Counted from the stretch's first letter, positions 29,770 to 38,660 are shown. The stretch: 64,000 bases of DNA from VGLO01 sp964599285 (GCA_964599285.1 CAZREI010000001.1:41101-105100); one strand, 5' to 3'. Notes: generated by a model not told the origin, from the letters alone. Made by a program: numbers and translations.

Positions 29770-32700
29770 TTATCTTAATACTTGCGCGTAGTAAGTAATG
29801 GTTCTTGTCTGGCCTTGGGTGATGCTGCCGATGTTTAATCCCGATATCACGTCGCCGGAATTAGGAATGCCGTCAACCGTTAAGTTTCCCTTGTAAATTA
29901 AGTTGTAAGGCAGAAGATCTCGCACCGAAACATTGTTGACGTTCTGAAAGGCAGATGAAGAAACTACAATTTTAAACTGGACAACATCATCAACGTGGGC
30001 ATAGACAAAGTTTCCCCAGGTCAACAGTCCATTGGAAAGGTTGCGCACGGTTTTTACCACAATGAACGAAGACCGGCTTGTCGTCTGTCCCACACAAGAA
30101 CTGTTTTGGCAGGTTTGGTTGCCCTGGCAATACTGCGCCACTTCCTGCTGGTTGCCGCAGGAGTTGTACCAGTACACATTATTGTTGGAACAGAGCTGGT
30201 AGGAATGGTTGATGCAGAAATTATTATTGTTATTGATACAGCTTCCGTTCTGGCAGGTTTGGTTTGAATTGCAGTTGTAGCTGAAGGTTCGGTTGCCGCA
30301 ATTGTCTTGATTATACACCGCGTTTCCTTGGCAAATCTGGCTGGTATTCTGGTTGCAATTTTGGTTAACTTGAACACTGCAAGAAGCGCTTTGCGTCTGA
30401 CCAGCCGATGTTACGGTGACCGAAGCGGTTTGGGTATTTGAATAGTAGTTTGAGTTTGAAAAAACGTTGGAACAGCTTTGATTGGAACCACTGCAAGCTC
30501 CCGACCATTGGTAAGTGTAGCTGCTGTTGCCGCCGGTTGGGCTGGCCGTAAAGGTTACCACCTGGTTGGCATTGGCCGGATTTGGAGAAGCATTGCAGGT
30601 AACCTGTAAATTGCTTTGAGTTTGGTTAACTTGAACGGAACAGGTGGTGTCTTTAGTTTGGCCATCGGATGTTACTCTCAAGTTGGCGGTTTGGGTTCCG
30701 GTGCTACCAAAAGAATTTTGGCAAGTTTGGCTGGAACCGGTACAGGCGTTGGTCCACTGGTAATTATAGGTTCCATTGCCACCGCTGACGGTTGGCACAA
30801 AGGTTACTTGCTGATTAGTGTTGGCGGGATTAGGAGCAGCCAAACACGAAGCTTGCAGATTATTATTGGTAGTTTGATTAACCTGAACACTGCAGATTGC
30901 GTCCTGAACTTGACCACCCGAAGTCACCCGAAGCCCGGCATTAAAGGTGCCTGTATTGCTAAACGTAGTGGAGCAGGTTTGGCCGGAGCCGGTGCAGGCA
31001 TTGGTCCATTGATAAGTATAGCTGCCGTTCCCACCATTGATAATTGGGAAAAAGGTTACTTGCTGGTTAGTCGTTGTAGGGTTTGGTGAAGCGCTGCAAG
31101 AAATTTGCAAAGGATTTGGCGTTGGGGTTGGGGTAGGAGTTGGGGTCGGGGTTGGCGTAGGTCCTGGATTTACCTGGACCGTGCAGACCGCATCTTGGGC
31201 CTGATTGCCCGAAGTTACATGAAGCGCAGCAGTATAAGTTCCTGGCGCAAATGAGTTTACGCAGGTTTGGTTATTTCCATTGCAAGCCAACATCCAATGA
31301 TAAGTATAACTTCCCGTTCCGCCGATGGCGCTTCCAGTAAAGGTAACTGGCTGGTTTGGTGTGGCGGGATTGGGAGCGCCGCTGCAAGAAATTTGCAGGT
31401 CGGCAGTTGGCGCTATAATGCTGAAATAATTGTCTGATAGATCGTTTGGAGCACCGGTTTGGGTAACATCATCGACTTCTATTTTGTATGTATTGCCTTG
31501 TAGCCCAGCTGGTATTGTCCATGAATATGATCCAGAATTAATGGTATTCGCTATAAGCGTACTGACAACAACGCCACGATAATCATTAAGGAAAATCTGA
31601 ATGTTTGCATTTAATGGCACGTTAGTTGATGTCCACGTAATAGTGTGCGTGGTTCCTTGAATCCATTGCTCACCTCCATTTGGTGAAATCACGGTAATAG
31701 TTGGTGTTGGATTGTTATTGCAGGTGCCGTTTGAGCAGGTTTGGTTGCTTTGGCAATTCTGCACCAAATTGCCTCGCACTCCGCAAGAGTCAAAGTTGTA
31801 AACACCGGTAACTCCGTTGACCGTGGTGCATTGCTGGGATGCGTTTGGAGTGCAGGTTTGGTTGACTAATACACTGCACGAAGCAGTTTGGGTTTGGTTT
31901 CCCGAGGTAACGGTTACGGACGCAACGTGGATTCCCGGAAAAGCATACGCTACCCTGCAAATTTGGGCGCTATCGCACATGGCTACTCCTCCGGTCCATT
32001 GGTAGCTATAACTGCCAGTGCCTCCGGTGGGTATAGGGGTAAAGGTAACTTGCTGGTTAGTGTTGGCTGGATTAGGAGAGGAAGAACAGGAAACTTGCAG
32101 AGGGTTTGGATTTTGAATGCAGGTTCCGCCCATGCACGTTTCGTTTGCATTGCAAGGTGTTTTTTGCTGAAACACGGTAGCGGTGTCACAACGGGCATTG
32201 GGTGTTGAAGGATTGACACAAGTATTGGTGGTAAAATCTTGCCACACACTGCCGTTAAAGCATCTTGGGAATCCCGTGTATCCAGTAGCTCCGCAATCGG
32301 TGTTAGTGTTGCACGCGATAGTTTGGTTCTGGCAGACGGCAGTGCTGGAACTGGTGTTGACGCAGGTTTGGTTGGTGGTGCAATTTTGGGCAAGACTGCC
32401 TCGCACTCCACAAGAATCAAAGTTGTAAACACCGGTAACTCCGTTGATTGTGGCACATTGCTGAGATGCGTTAGGAGTGCAAACCTGGTTTACCTGGACA
32501 TCGCAAGTGGCATCCTGGAATTGGCTCCCTGATGTTACATGCAAATGTGCCGTATAGGTTCCTGGATTTGAAAAGGTGCGAGCGCAGCTTTGGTTGGAAC
32601 CATTACAATCGCCGGTCCATTGATAGATGAAATTTCCAACGCCTCCGGTAACCGAAGCATGAAATTGCATTGCGGTGTTGGTCGATACGGGGTTTGGAAA

Positions 32701-33486
32701 AGCAAAACAGGAAACTTGGAAAGGAAAAGGAGTCGGAGTTGGCGTGGGATTATTAAAACAGCTTCCGGATTGGCAAGTTTGGATTGAAGAACAGCTATGG
32801 TCAAACGTTTGATTTCCGCAAGAGTCTACATCAAATACCGAATTATTTTGACAGATCTGGCTGACGTTAGGCGTGCAAGTTGGCGTTGGGGTCGGGGTGG
32901 GAGTTGGCGCTGGAGATGGAACGAGACTCGGACAATCATTTATTAAATTTGCAAAGGAATACCCAAAAGGCTGACCTGGGTAAGTTACCACTGGCGCGAC
33001 GCCATTGATGGCATCCATGAAAAAATCCAGCTGCATGGATCCGCAGGACTGGTTGTTAAATTGCACCACGTCGGCTTCTATCAATTTGCTTTCACCGGGT
33101 TGCAAGGTTACGTCTTGTGAAATGACTTGGCAGGCCTGGCTGGTGGGATTTTGGTCGGGAGTCCAGTAGTGCTGGCACTGGCCGATTCCGGATCTGGCTG
33201 GCCAACCACTGGCTTCCTGGCAACGACAAGAAAACTTGCGCAAAGCAAGCGTCTTGGCAAATCCATCGTTGTTTTTGACCCAGGCTTGCAGGCTGTTTTG
33301 GCCGCCCACAACATACTGGGCAATCGGGCCGATAGTCAGCCCGTTAAAATAACTTGATGGGGCAATGACCGTGCCGCTGTTGCCATAGGTATAGTCGGCC
33401 GATATTACTCCCGGGTACAATAAGATGCTGGCCAACGCAAAAAACAGCAATGCGCCGGTGCTCGATGCTTTATATACTATCTTCAT
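29770..33486 (-). CDS. Giant secreted Cys-rich PKD-repeat surface protein
   Basis: About 1238 residues from the ATG at 33486, chosen because MKIVYKASSTGALLFFALAS gives a signal peptide; an upstream start at 33567 would bury it. Five Cys-rich modules (form C-PN-SQ-C ... DSCG ... QTC-G-C) alternate with six PKD-like modules (LQVSCSASPNP ... YQWTGACSGSNQSC ... SVQVNQ), linked by PTPTPTP stretches. A Kre9/KNH-like domain with SPNGGEQWIQGTTHTITW lies near the middle. A DUF11-type domain near the C-terminus (SFIVVKTVRNLSNGLL) ends abruptly at YYAQVLR. Probably extracellular, disulfide-stabilised and adhesive. The membrane anchor seems to be encoded separately at 29363-29671. Confidence 0.85.
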   Translation of the reverse strand: MKIVYKASSTGALLFFALASILLYPGVISADYTYGNSGTVIAPSSYFNGLTIGPIAQYVVGGQNSLQAWVKNNDGFAKTLALRKFSCRCQEASGWPARSGIGQCQHYWTPDQNPTSQACQVISQDVTLQPGESKLIEADVVQFNNQSCGSMQLDFFMDAINGVAPVVTYPGQPFGYSFANLINDCPSLVPSPAPTPTPTPTPTCTPNVSQICQNNSVFDVDSCGNQTFDHSCSSIQTCQSGSCFNNPTPTPTPFPFQVSCFAFPNPVSTNTAMQFHASVTGGVGNFIYQWTGDCNGSNQSCARTFSNPGTYTAHLHVTSGSQFQDATCDVQVNQVCTPNASQQCATINGVTGVYNFDSCGVRGSLAQNCTTNQTCVNTSSSTAVCQNQTIACNTNTDCGATGYTGFPRCFNGSVWQDFTTNTCVNPSTPNARCDTATVFQQKTPCNANETCMGGTCIQNPNPLQVSCSSSPNPANTNQQVTFTPIPTGGTGSYSYQWTGGVAMCDSAQICRVAYAFPGIHVASVTVTSGNQTQTASCSVLVNQTCTPNASQQCTTVNGVTGVYNFDSCGVRGNLVQNCQSNQTCSNGTCNNNPTPTITVISPNGGEQWIQGTTHTITWTSTNVPLNANIQIFLNDYRGVVVSTLIANTINSGSYSWTIPAGLQGNTYKIEVDDVTQTGAPNDLSDNYFSIIAPTADLQISCSGAPNPATPNQPVTFTGSAIGGTGSYTYHWMLACNGNNQTCVNSFAPGTYTAALHVTSGNQAQDAVCTVQVNPGPTPTPTPTPTPTPTPNPLQISCSASPNPTTTNQQVTFFPIINGGNGSYTYQWTNACTGSGQTCSTTFSNTGTFNAGLRVTSGGQVQDAICSVQVNQTTNNNLQASCLAAPNPANTNQQVTFVPTVSGGNGTYNYQWTNACTGSSQTCQNSFGSTGTQTANLRVTSDGQTKDTTCSVQVNQTQSNLQVTCNASPNPANANQVVTFTASPTGGNSSYTYQWSGACSGSNQSCSNVFSNSNYYSNTQTASVTVTSAGQTQSASCSVQVNQNCNQNTSQICQGNAVYNQDNCGNRTFSYNCNSNQTCQNGSCINNNNNFCINHSYQLCSNNNVYWYNSCGNQQEVAQYCQGNQTCQNSSCVGQTTSRSSFIVVKTVRNLSNGLLTWGNFVYAHVDDVVQFKIVVSSSAFQNVNNVSVRDLLPYNLIYKGNLTVDGIPNSGDVISGLNIGSITQGQTRTITYYAQVLR

Positions 33487-33595
33487 AATCGTGGCGCGCT
33501 TTATTAGGCTCGCGTAAGTAGATGCCCGAGAAACTTGGCAAATCCCCACTACAAAACAAAGCGTCAAATTAATTTACCTTTTTATGTATTTTACT

Positions 33596-33764
33596 TTGAA
33601 TTACGAAATGCTTTCGAGGTATTTTCTCCAAATTTTGAGATAGAAATTTGATAGAATTTTTCGGCTTAGCCAACGGCTCCGCCGAAAAATTATAGCGAAT
33701 TTATAGCCAAAATTTGGAGAAAAGACGCGAAACTCGCCTTTTCAAATGGCATTTCGTAATTCAA
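33596..33764. repeat. Palindromic element A5
   Basis: Nearly identical to A1 in sequence and orientation, with the same TTGAATTACGAAATG ends and GGCTTAGCCAACGGCTCCGC core. The rest of 33487-34315 holds a doubtful small ORF, C4, the mraY fragment and the hairpin element listed separately. Confidence 0.92.
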
Positions 33765-33910
33765 AGTATTTTAGTACAACGTATCAAAAAAGAATCCTTT
33801 TTGATGTATGACATTACATGCTACCCTTTTTGTGTGTTGCTGTCAAGCCTTGGCGCAATTGGCAAGCATTTTTCTGGGGTTTTTGCCGTGTTCATTATAT
33901 TCTTTGAAAA

Positions 33911-34051
33911 ATGAAGATAGTATTAATCAGCAAAAAACCAGAAGCAGGAAGCAAGAAAAATCTTGTTCAACAAAAAACGCTTTTGCAGCGTATGAGGCAT
34001 TGTAACCGCAGAAGATTAATATTTTATGAACATGCTACCAAATACCAATAG
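33911..34051 (+). CDS. Doubtful small basic ORF
   Basis: 46 residues beginning MKIVLISKKPEAGSKKN, rich in Lys and Arg (RMRHCNRRRLIFYE). There is no Shine-Dalgarno, no family is recognised, and the last residues run into element C4. It could be a truncated gene or chance; it is listed because the block between A5 and C4 has no other content. Confidence 0.2.
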   Translation: MKIVLISKKPEAGSKKNLVQQKTLLQRMRHCNRRRLIFYEHATKYQ

Positions 34052-34117
34052 TTACGAATATACCAATAACCAAAACGTTTTCATTCGTATATTCGTAAAA
34101 AATTCGTATTTCGTAGC
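34034..34117. repeat. Palindromic element C4
   Basis: GCTACCAAATACCAATAG and AATTCGTATTTCGTAGC arms, with ACCAATAACCAAAACG in the loop as in C1. Confidence 0.9.
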
Positions 34118-34122
34118 GATCG

Positions 34123-34185
34123 TCATCCCAATAACTTAATAACCACTCCAATAATAGCCAGCACCACCCCCACTACCCAAAACCG
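34123..34185 (-). pseudogene. Remnant of a second mraY 3' end
   Basis: Read on the minus strand, this encodes RFWVVGVVLAIIGVVIKLLG and a stop. The intact mraY ends RFWIVGIVLAIIGVVIRLLG and a stop. By hand alignment about 43 of 59 bases and 17 of 20 residues agree, and the amino-acid changes are all conservative, so this fragment was once under coding selection. It lies 130 bases beyond the real mraY end. Confidence 0.82.
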
Positions 34186-34276
34186 TCGCTTCGCTCCTTA
34201 GAAACCCACGGTTTCTAACGTGTCCGCTTCGCGGCACTGTTTTCCTTCACGGGGAAATACCCAATTTCCCCGACCC
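34186..34276. other. Multi-hairpin element, copy 1
   Basis: Hairpin 1 TTAGAAACC-CAC-GGTTTCTAA; a variable middle hairpin (GTCCGC-TTC-GCGGC); a conserved CTGTTTTCC block; hairpin 3 GGGGAAAT-ACCCA-ATTTCCCC; then CGACCCC. Copy 2 at 56935 keeps hairpin 1, the loop ACCCA and both flanks, while the stems of hairpin 3 change in a paired way. Confidence 0.78.
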
Positions 34277-34315
34277 CCTTTGTACGGTTTTGGATTGTCC
34301 TGCCTCAAAGAGTTG

Positions 34316-35377
34316 CTATCCCAACAACCGTATTACCACTCCTATGATAGCTAATACAATTCCAACAATCCAAAACCGCATCGTAACCTTGTATGCTGGC
34401 CAGCCTATGGCTTCAAAGTGATGGTGGATGGGTGTGGATTGGAATATTTTTTTGTGGCGAAATTTTTTGGATAAAAGTTGGATAATCACTGACAGAACTT
34501 CTATCACCAAAAGACCGGCAATGATGGGCAAGACAAAAACGGAATCTGTCAAAAACGCTACGACCGACAACGTGGTAGCAAGCCCGACCGTTCCCACTTC
34601 TGACATGTAAAACCGAGCCGGCGGAATGTTAAACCACAAAAAAGAAAAAAGCGTTCCCGTAATGACCGCGCAGAAAGTTGCCAAATCCACCTTGCCCTGC
34701 GAGAAAGCAATAATGGTAAAGGCGCCAAAAATAGAAGCAAAAACGCCGCCAGACAATCCGTCTAACCCGTCAATGATGCCTCCGGACCAGGTAGCAATCA
34801 TCACGATAATAAAAACCGGAATATAAAAAATTCCCAAAGAAATATGTCCCAATAACGGAATGCTGATTACGTCAAATCCGAGTTTTGCATAAAACCACCA
34901 ACCACCTACCAATCCAATCAGCGCTACTATCAAAAGGCGTTTTTTAAAAGACAATCCCCCGCCAACATAACCACCCAGCGACGATACTACCAGCATATCG
35001 TCTAAGAGCCCCGCCAATGAAGCGACTATCAACGTAAACAACGGAAGCCAGGTTTGGCTTCTTGATAAAAAATTCAGATTTGCAAACCAAGTATTAGGAA
35101 ACAGGAAAGAAATAATATAAAAAAAGAAAATAACCGCTACCGTGGTGATGCAAATTAAAAGTCCTCCCATGCGCGGCGCCTTGGTTTCACGCTCTTTATG
35201 AAGACTGTTAAATACTACAGCTTCTTCTCCGCTGATAGCTTTTTTTCCAGCCTGTTTTTTCCAGAGCTTATGCTTATACAAAAAATGTATTAAAAAAGGA
35301 CACCAGGCAATGGCGATGATAGAAGCGGCGGCCGAAACCCCCAAAACCTTAATTACATAAAACGTAAGAAGTGTCAT
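34316..35377 (-). CDS. mraY: Phospho-MurNAc-pentapeptide translocase
   Basis: Transfers phospho-MurNAc-pentapeptide from UDP to undecaprenyl phosphate, giving lipid I at the inner membrane. Around ten helices. Family motifs: KAPRMGGLLIC near residue 65, LLDDML near 125 (the DD pair), SGGIIDGLDGLSGGVFA near 205, and the C-terminal TPIHHHFEAIGW HHH loop near 320. 353 aa is normal. Unlike the classical cluster, it lies 20 kb from murD-ftsW-murG. Its 3' end is partly duplicated downstream, and a 14-bp inverted copy of its end (GGTTTTGGATTGT) occurs at 34287-34300. Confidence 0.96.
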   Translation of the reverse strand: MTLLTFYVIKVLGVSAAASIIAIAWCPFLIHFLYKHKLWKKQAGKKAISGEEAVVFNSLHKERETKAPRMGGLLICITTVAVIFFFYIISFLFPNTWFANLNFLSRSQTWLPLFTLIVASLAGLLDDMLVVSSLGGYVGGGLSFKKRLLIVALIGLVGGWWFYAKLGFDVISIPLLGHISLGIFYIPVFIIVMIATWSGGIIDGLDGLSGGVFASIFGAFTIIAFSQGKVDLATFCAVITGTLFSFLWFNIPPARFYMSEVGTVGLATTLSVVAFLTDSVFVLPIIAGLLVIEVLSVIIQLLSKKFRHKKIFQSTPIHHHFEAIGWPAYKVTMRFWIVGIVLAIIGVVIRLLG

Positions 35378-35385
35378 TAAACTTG

Positions 35386-35557
35386 GCTACGAAATACGAA
35401 TTTTTTACGAATATACGGAAACGCTTCGCTTCTCCACGAATTACGAAACGAGTACGAATATACGAACGTGAACCTATGACTCATTTTCGTATATTCGTAA
35501 GATTTCGTATTTCGTAGCCCGTTTTGGTATATTCGTAAAAAATTCGTATTTCGTAGC
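35386..35557. repeat. Double palindromic element C5
   Basis: Two C elements in tandem or nested: GCTACGAAATACGAATT at the left, TACGAATTACGAAACGAG in the middle, and two TCGTATTTCGTAG ends. It fills the mraY-dacA gap to within 10 bases on both sides. Confidence 0.85.
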
Positions 35558-35561
35558 GATA

Positions 35562-36563
35562 TCACCAGGTGTAGGCTTTCCCAACCCAGTCAACCAGTTC
35601 CTGCATTTGGCCGAAGCGGTCTTCGGTTCCAAGAACAATATAAATAATATCATCTCCCTGTTTTTGGTTTTGTTGGACCACCATAAAACATCCCAGCGCC
35701 TTGTCGGTCCATCCGGTTTTGCCGCCGATGATATTATCCGTTCCCAGTAATTTGTTGGTGTTGACCAGAACGTGATGAAGTGTGCCATCGTCCAAATATA
35801 ACGAATGCTCCTTTTGGCTGACAATTTCCCGAAAGAGCGGATAATTTTCAAACAAGTATCCTGATAATACGGCCAAGTCTTTGGCACTGGAATGAGACGC
35901 GACGTCCAGACCGGCTGGATCGCTAAAATGGGTTTGAGTCAATCCCAAATTTTTGGCTTGCTCGTTCATGGCTGACACAAAAGCGTCAGTACCCATCACT
36001 TCCGAAAGCGCAAAAGCGGCTCGATTGCTGGATTCCATTAAGGTAATGTATAAAAGGTTTTTTACCGAAAGTGTTTGGCCAAGTTGCAAGCTTCCCTGTT
36101 CACCCTCTTGTGCCATCGCCGCTGAATCTATGGTAATTTTTTTGCCCAAGTCAAGATTTTGCATCACCGCCAGCGCTGTCATCAGCTTGGTCAAACTGGC
36201 AACCGGCAAACGTATTTGAGCATTTTTTTGAAATAATATTTTGGAAGGTTGGTTGCCAATTTCAACTGCAATAGCTGAAGGCGCGTCAAGCGCCAAGTCT
36301 TCCACTTGCCAATTGCGAGTGGGCTTGGTGTCTGGATTAGCCAGTGGTTTAACCGCAGGACTGTCCGATGGCAAAGGTTTTTGAATGTTAGCTGATACGT
36401 TTTCAATAGGCGCGGGCAAACTTGCGGTAAAAAATCCCTTGTGACTAAAAGTCCAATTGCTCGCGTTGGTCGCAAGCCACTGGACTGAAGTAACCAGCAG
36501 CGAAGCCAAAACCAAACATTTAAAAAATACTACGGCTTGTTTTGCGATGTATACCCTGTTCAT
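35562..36563 (-). CDS. dacA: D-alanyl-D-alanine carboxypeptidase (S11, DacA-like)
   Basis: Trims the terminal D-Ala from pentapeptides outside the membrane. An N-terminal hydrophobic segment (residues 8-28, VFFKCLVLASLLVTSVQWL) leads to a Pro-rich linker. The S11 domain carries ASLTKLM (SxxK nucleophile) near residue 125, SSNRAA (SxN) near 185, and GGKTGW (KTG) near 285. No C-terminal amphipathic helix is obvious. Its ATG overlaps the aspS TGA (ATGA), so translation is probably coupled to aspS, an unusual partner. Confidence 0.93.
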   Translation of the reverse strand: MNRVYIAKQAVVFFKCLVLASLLVTSVQWLATNASNWTFSHKGFFTASLPAPIENVSANIQKPLPSDSPAVKPLANPDTKPTRNWQVEDLALDAPSAIAVEIGNQPSKILFQKNAQIRLPVASLTKLMTALAVMQNLDLGKKITIDSAAMAQEGEQGSLQLGQTLSVKNLLYITLMESSNRAAFALSEVMGTDAFVSAMNEQAKNLGLTQTHFSDPAGLDVASHSSAKDLAVLSGYLFENYPLFREIVSQKEHSLYLDDGTLHHVLVNTNKLLGTDNIIGGKTGWTDKALGCFMVVQQNQKQGDDIIYIVLGTEDRFGQMQELVDWVGKAYTW

Positions 36564-38041
36564 TTTTTATGTTTACCGTGAATGTTTGCTTTTTTTGTGG
36601 CAAGTGTTTTGTGGCCAGGAGCTGGATGCTTTTGTATTTGAATATGTAATTCCTTCAATTGCTCCGGATAAATTTCCGATGGAGCCTGCATCATCAAGTC
36701 TCGTCCATCACCGGTTTTAGGAAAAGCAATCACTTCGCGGATATTGGGTTCGCCCAATAATAATGCCACAATCCTATCAATGCCGCTACCAATTCCTCCG
36801 TGCGGCGGCGCGCCAAAGGTGTAAGCTTCCACCATATGACCAAACTTTTCCTTGATTTCTTGTTTGCCATACCCCATAATTTCAAACACCGCCTCAATGG
36901 CTTCAGGCGTATTGTTGCGGATGCTGCCTCCGCCGATTTCCCAACCATTGAGCACAATATCATACTGGCTGGTCAATATATTGGCGATGTTTTTTTTGGC
37001 TAATAAATCTTGCATAAACTCCGGCTTGGGCGCGGAAAAAGGGTTGTGGGTGAATGTCCACTTTCCGTCATCGCCTTGCTTGCCCTGAGCCGGTTCGACG
37101 GGTTCAAAAAAGGGAAAGTCAACAACCCAGCAAAATGCCAAAAGATTTGGATCGTTTTTATCAGTGCGAAGATCTGGCTTGTCCGATTGATATTTTTCCA
37201 TTGCTTCCTGATAGCTCAATCGTGGAAACGGAATCTGTTGGATTTTTTTTTCGGGAAAAAGAGTTTGGACCAGCGCGATGAGCATCCGTTCGTACAGTTC
37301 TATAAAATCATCCCGTTCAATGAAGCTCATTTCCACGTCAATTTGAGTGTGCTCGGTTTGCCGATCCCCCCGCGGATCTTCGTCGCGCAGGCATCGAGCC
37401 AACTGAAAATATTTTTCAATCCCCGCTACCATCAGCAGTTGCTTGTACTGTTGCGGGCTTTGCGGGAGCGCGTAAAACATCCCCGCGTGCAGGCGGCTTG
37501 GCACCACAAAATCTCGCGAGCCTTCCGGAGTTGACTTGGTTAATGTTGGAGTTTCAATTTCCACAAAACCTTCCTGGGCAAAAAACGCGCGCGCAAAGTT
37601 AGTCACTTTTTGTCGCATAATAAGATTGCGCTGTAACCGCGGTCGGCGCAAATCCAAGTAGCGATATTTCATGCGTATCTCCTCGTTAATTTCCATGCCA
37701 TCGGTGCTTACATCAAAAGGCAATGTTTGCGCTTTTGCCAAAACCGCCAAGCTTTCCACAGCCATTTCCACACCACCGGTTTCAATAGCGGTATTGACCA
37801 TTTTTTCCGGCCGCTTAATAATCTGGCCAACAAGCTCCACCACCCATTCGCTACGTACGTCCTGCGAAGTGGCGTAAGCCTCTGCGTTTTGCGGCACCAG
37901 CACGCACTGCAAAACCCCCGACTTGTCGCGCAAATCAATAAAAACAATCTTGCCATGGGCACGGCGCACACTGACCCATCCGGCCACCTTCACTTTTTCG
38001 CCCACATGTTTTGCCGCCTCACTGATTAGAAATCTAGGCAT
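36560..38041 (-). CDS. aspS: Aspartyl-tRNA synthetase lacking the GAD insertion domain
   Basis: Charges tRNA-Asp (and perhaps tRNA-Asn). The OB-fold anticodon domain (VKVAGWVSVRRAHGKIVFIDLRDKSGVLQCV) leads to class II motifs: ETPTLTKSTPEGSRDFVVPSRL, PQSPQQYKQLLMV, FRDE-like CLRDEDPRGDRQTEHTQIDVEMSF, and GIGSGIDRIVALL. In bacterial AspRS a GAD domain of about 100 residues sits between SDKPDLR and the DFPFFE strand. Here only a short TDKNDPNLLAFCWVV linker joins them, giving 493 residues instead of nearly 600. A small in-frame insert (EPVEPAQGKQGDDG) derives from a GGTTCGACGGG repeat. Overlaps dacA by 4 bases. Confidence 0.95.
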   Translation of the reverse strand: MPRFLISEAAKHVGEKVKVAGWVSVRRAHGKIVFIDLRDKSGVLQCVLVPQNAEAYATSQDVRSEWVVELVGQIIKRPEKMVNTAIETGGVEMAVESLAVLAKAQTLPFDVSTDGMEINEEIRMKYRYLDLRRPRLQRNLIMRQKVTNFARAFFAQEGFVEIETPTLTKSTPEGSRDFVVPSRLHAGMFYALPQSPQQYKQLLMVAGIEKYFQLARCLRDEDPRGDRQTEHTQIDVEMSFIERDDFIELYERMLIALVQTLFPEKKIQQIPFPRLSYQEAMEKYQSDKPDLRTDKNDPNLLAFCWVVDFPFFEPVEPAQGKQGDDGKWTFTHNPFSAPKPEFMQDLLAKKNIANILTSQYDIVLNGWEIGGGSIRNNTPEAIEAVFEIMGYGKQEIKEKFGHMVEAYTFGAPPHGGIGSGIDRIVALLLGEPNIREVIAFPKTGDGRDLMMQAPSEIYPEQLKELHIQIQKHPAPGHKTLATKKANIHGKHKK

Positions 38042-38082
38042 AATTTTTTATTATTTTACAGATTCAAAAGGTTTATATTTCG

Positions 38083-38108
38083 TTTCAACTTTATTTTTAC
38101 GAATTTTC
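38083..38108. repeat. Direct repeat of the tyrS 3' end (left copy)
   Basis: Matches 38815-38840 at 24 of 26 positions. The right copy is the coding end of tyrS (RKFIKIKLK), the left copy would encode RKFVKIKLK. The pair flanks the nucleotidyltransferase module like attL/attR or a target duplication. Confidence 0.72.
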
Positions 38109-38660
38109 TGCTACTTTTTTAATTAATGCCTCCAACATCTCTAATGTTCCCTGCTTCTGCGCCAAATCTCTAACCCGCTCTAAATCAACTTCTGAAATAG
38201 CCAACACTGATTCTATATCTTCAAGCTGTCGAGTTGATTCCGTCATTTTGTGCCACAAAAGCTTGCTTAAAATTAAATCTTCAGGACAAACAAAATTAAT
38301 CTTATAACCATAAAAATCTTTGGCAACCGCTCGTTTTAATTCTTGTTCATTAAAATAATCTTTAACAATCCAAAAATCTGCTTTTAGTCCGGTGTTTGGA
38401 TCAACAAAATTAAATTCTCCCTTTTGTTTTAACGCTTGCCCCATGGCTTCTTTCGAAACATACACATCTTTATCGAATTGTAATAATTCTCTAGCCAAGG
38501 TACCAATATCTTTTGGAGTAAATTCAACGATGATATCAACGTCTGCGGTATGACGCACCCTTCCCCAAACAGAAACTGCCATTCCACCCGTTATAGCATA
38601 AGGTATTTTTAACCGGTCTAATATTTTAGCTATTTTTATGAGAAAGGCCGTTATTTCCAT
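38097..38660 (-). CDS. Nucleotidyltransferase-fold protein (AbiEii/DUF6036-like), possible toxin
   Basis: 187 residues. The nucleotidyltransferase signature is at residues 24-43: GGMAVSVWGRVRHTADVDII, with the GG turn and the DVD metal pair. VCPEDLILSKLLWHK near 125 is the helix typical of AbiEii/MNT-like proteins, followed by EDIESVLAISEVDLERVRDLAQKQG. Such proteins act as toxins or RNA-modifying partners in toxin-antitoxin and abortive-infection pairs. It overlaps the small upstream gene by 35 bases. Both lie between direct repeats of the tyrS 3' end, and the stop codon lies in the left repeat. Local sequence is AT-rich. The toxin role is inference. Confidence 0.8.
   Translation of the reverse strand: MEITAFLIKIAKILDRLKIPYAITGGMAVSVWGRVRHTADVDIIVEFTPKDIGTLARELLQFDKDVYVSKEAMGQALKQKGEFNFVDPNTGLKADFWIVKDYFNEQELKRAVAKDFYGYKINFVCPEDLILSKLLWHKMTESTRQLEDIESVLAISEVDLERVRDLAQKQGTLEMLEALIKKVAENS

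Noticed and set aside
30616..31089. Long plus-strand open frames opposite the giant PKD gene
   Set aside because: They mirror the repeat structure of the real minus-strand gene, have no Shine-Dalgarno and give compositionally odd proteins.
36560..36566. Recoding of UGA as glycine (as in some CPR lineages)
   Set aside because: TGA ends aspS at a normal place with an ATGA overlap, and no internal TGA is needed in any conserved gene.
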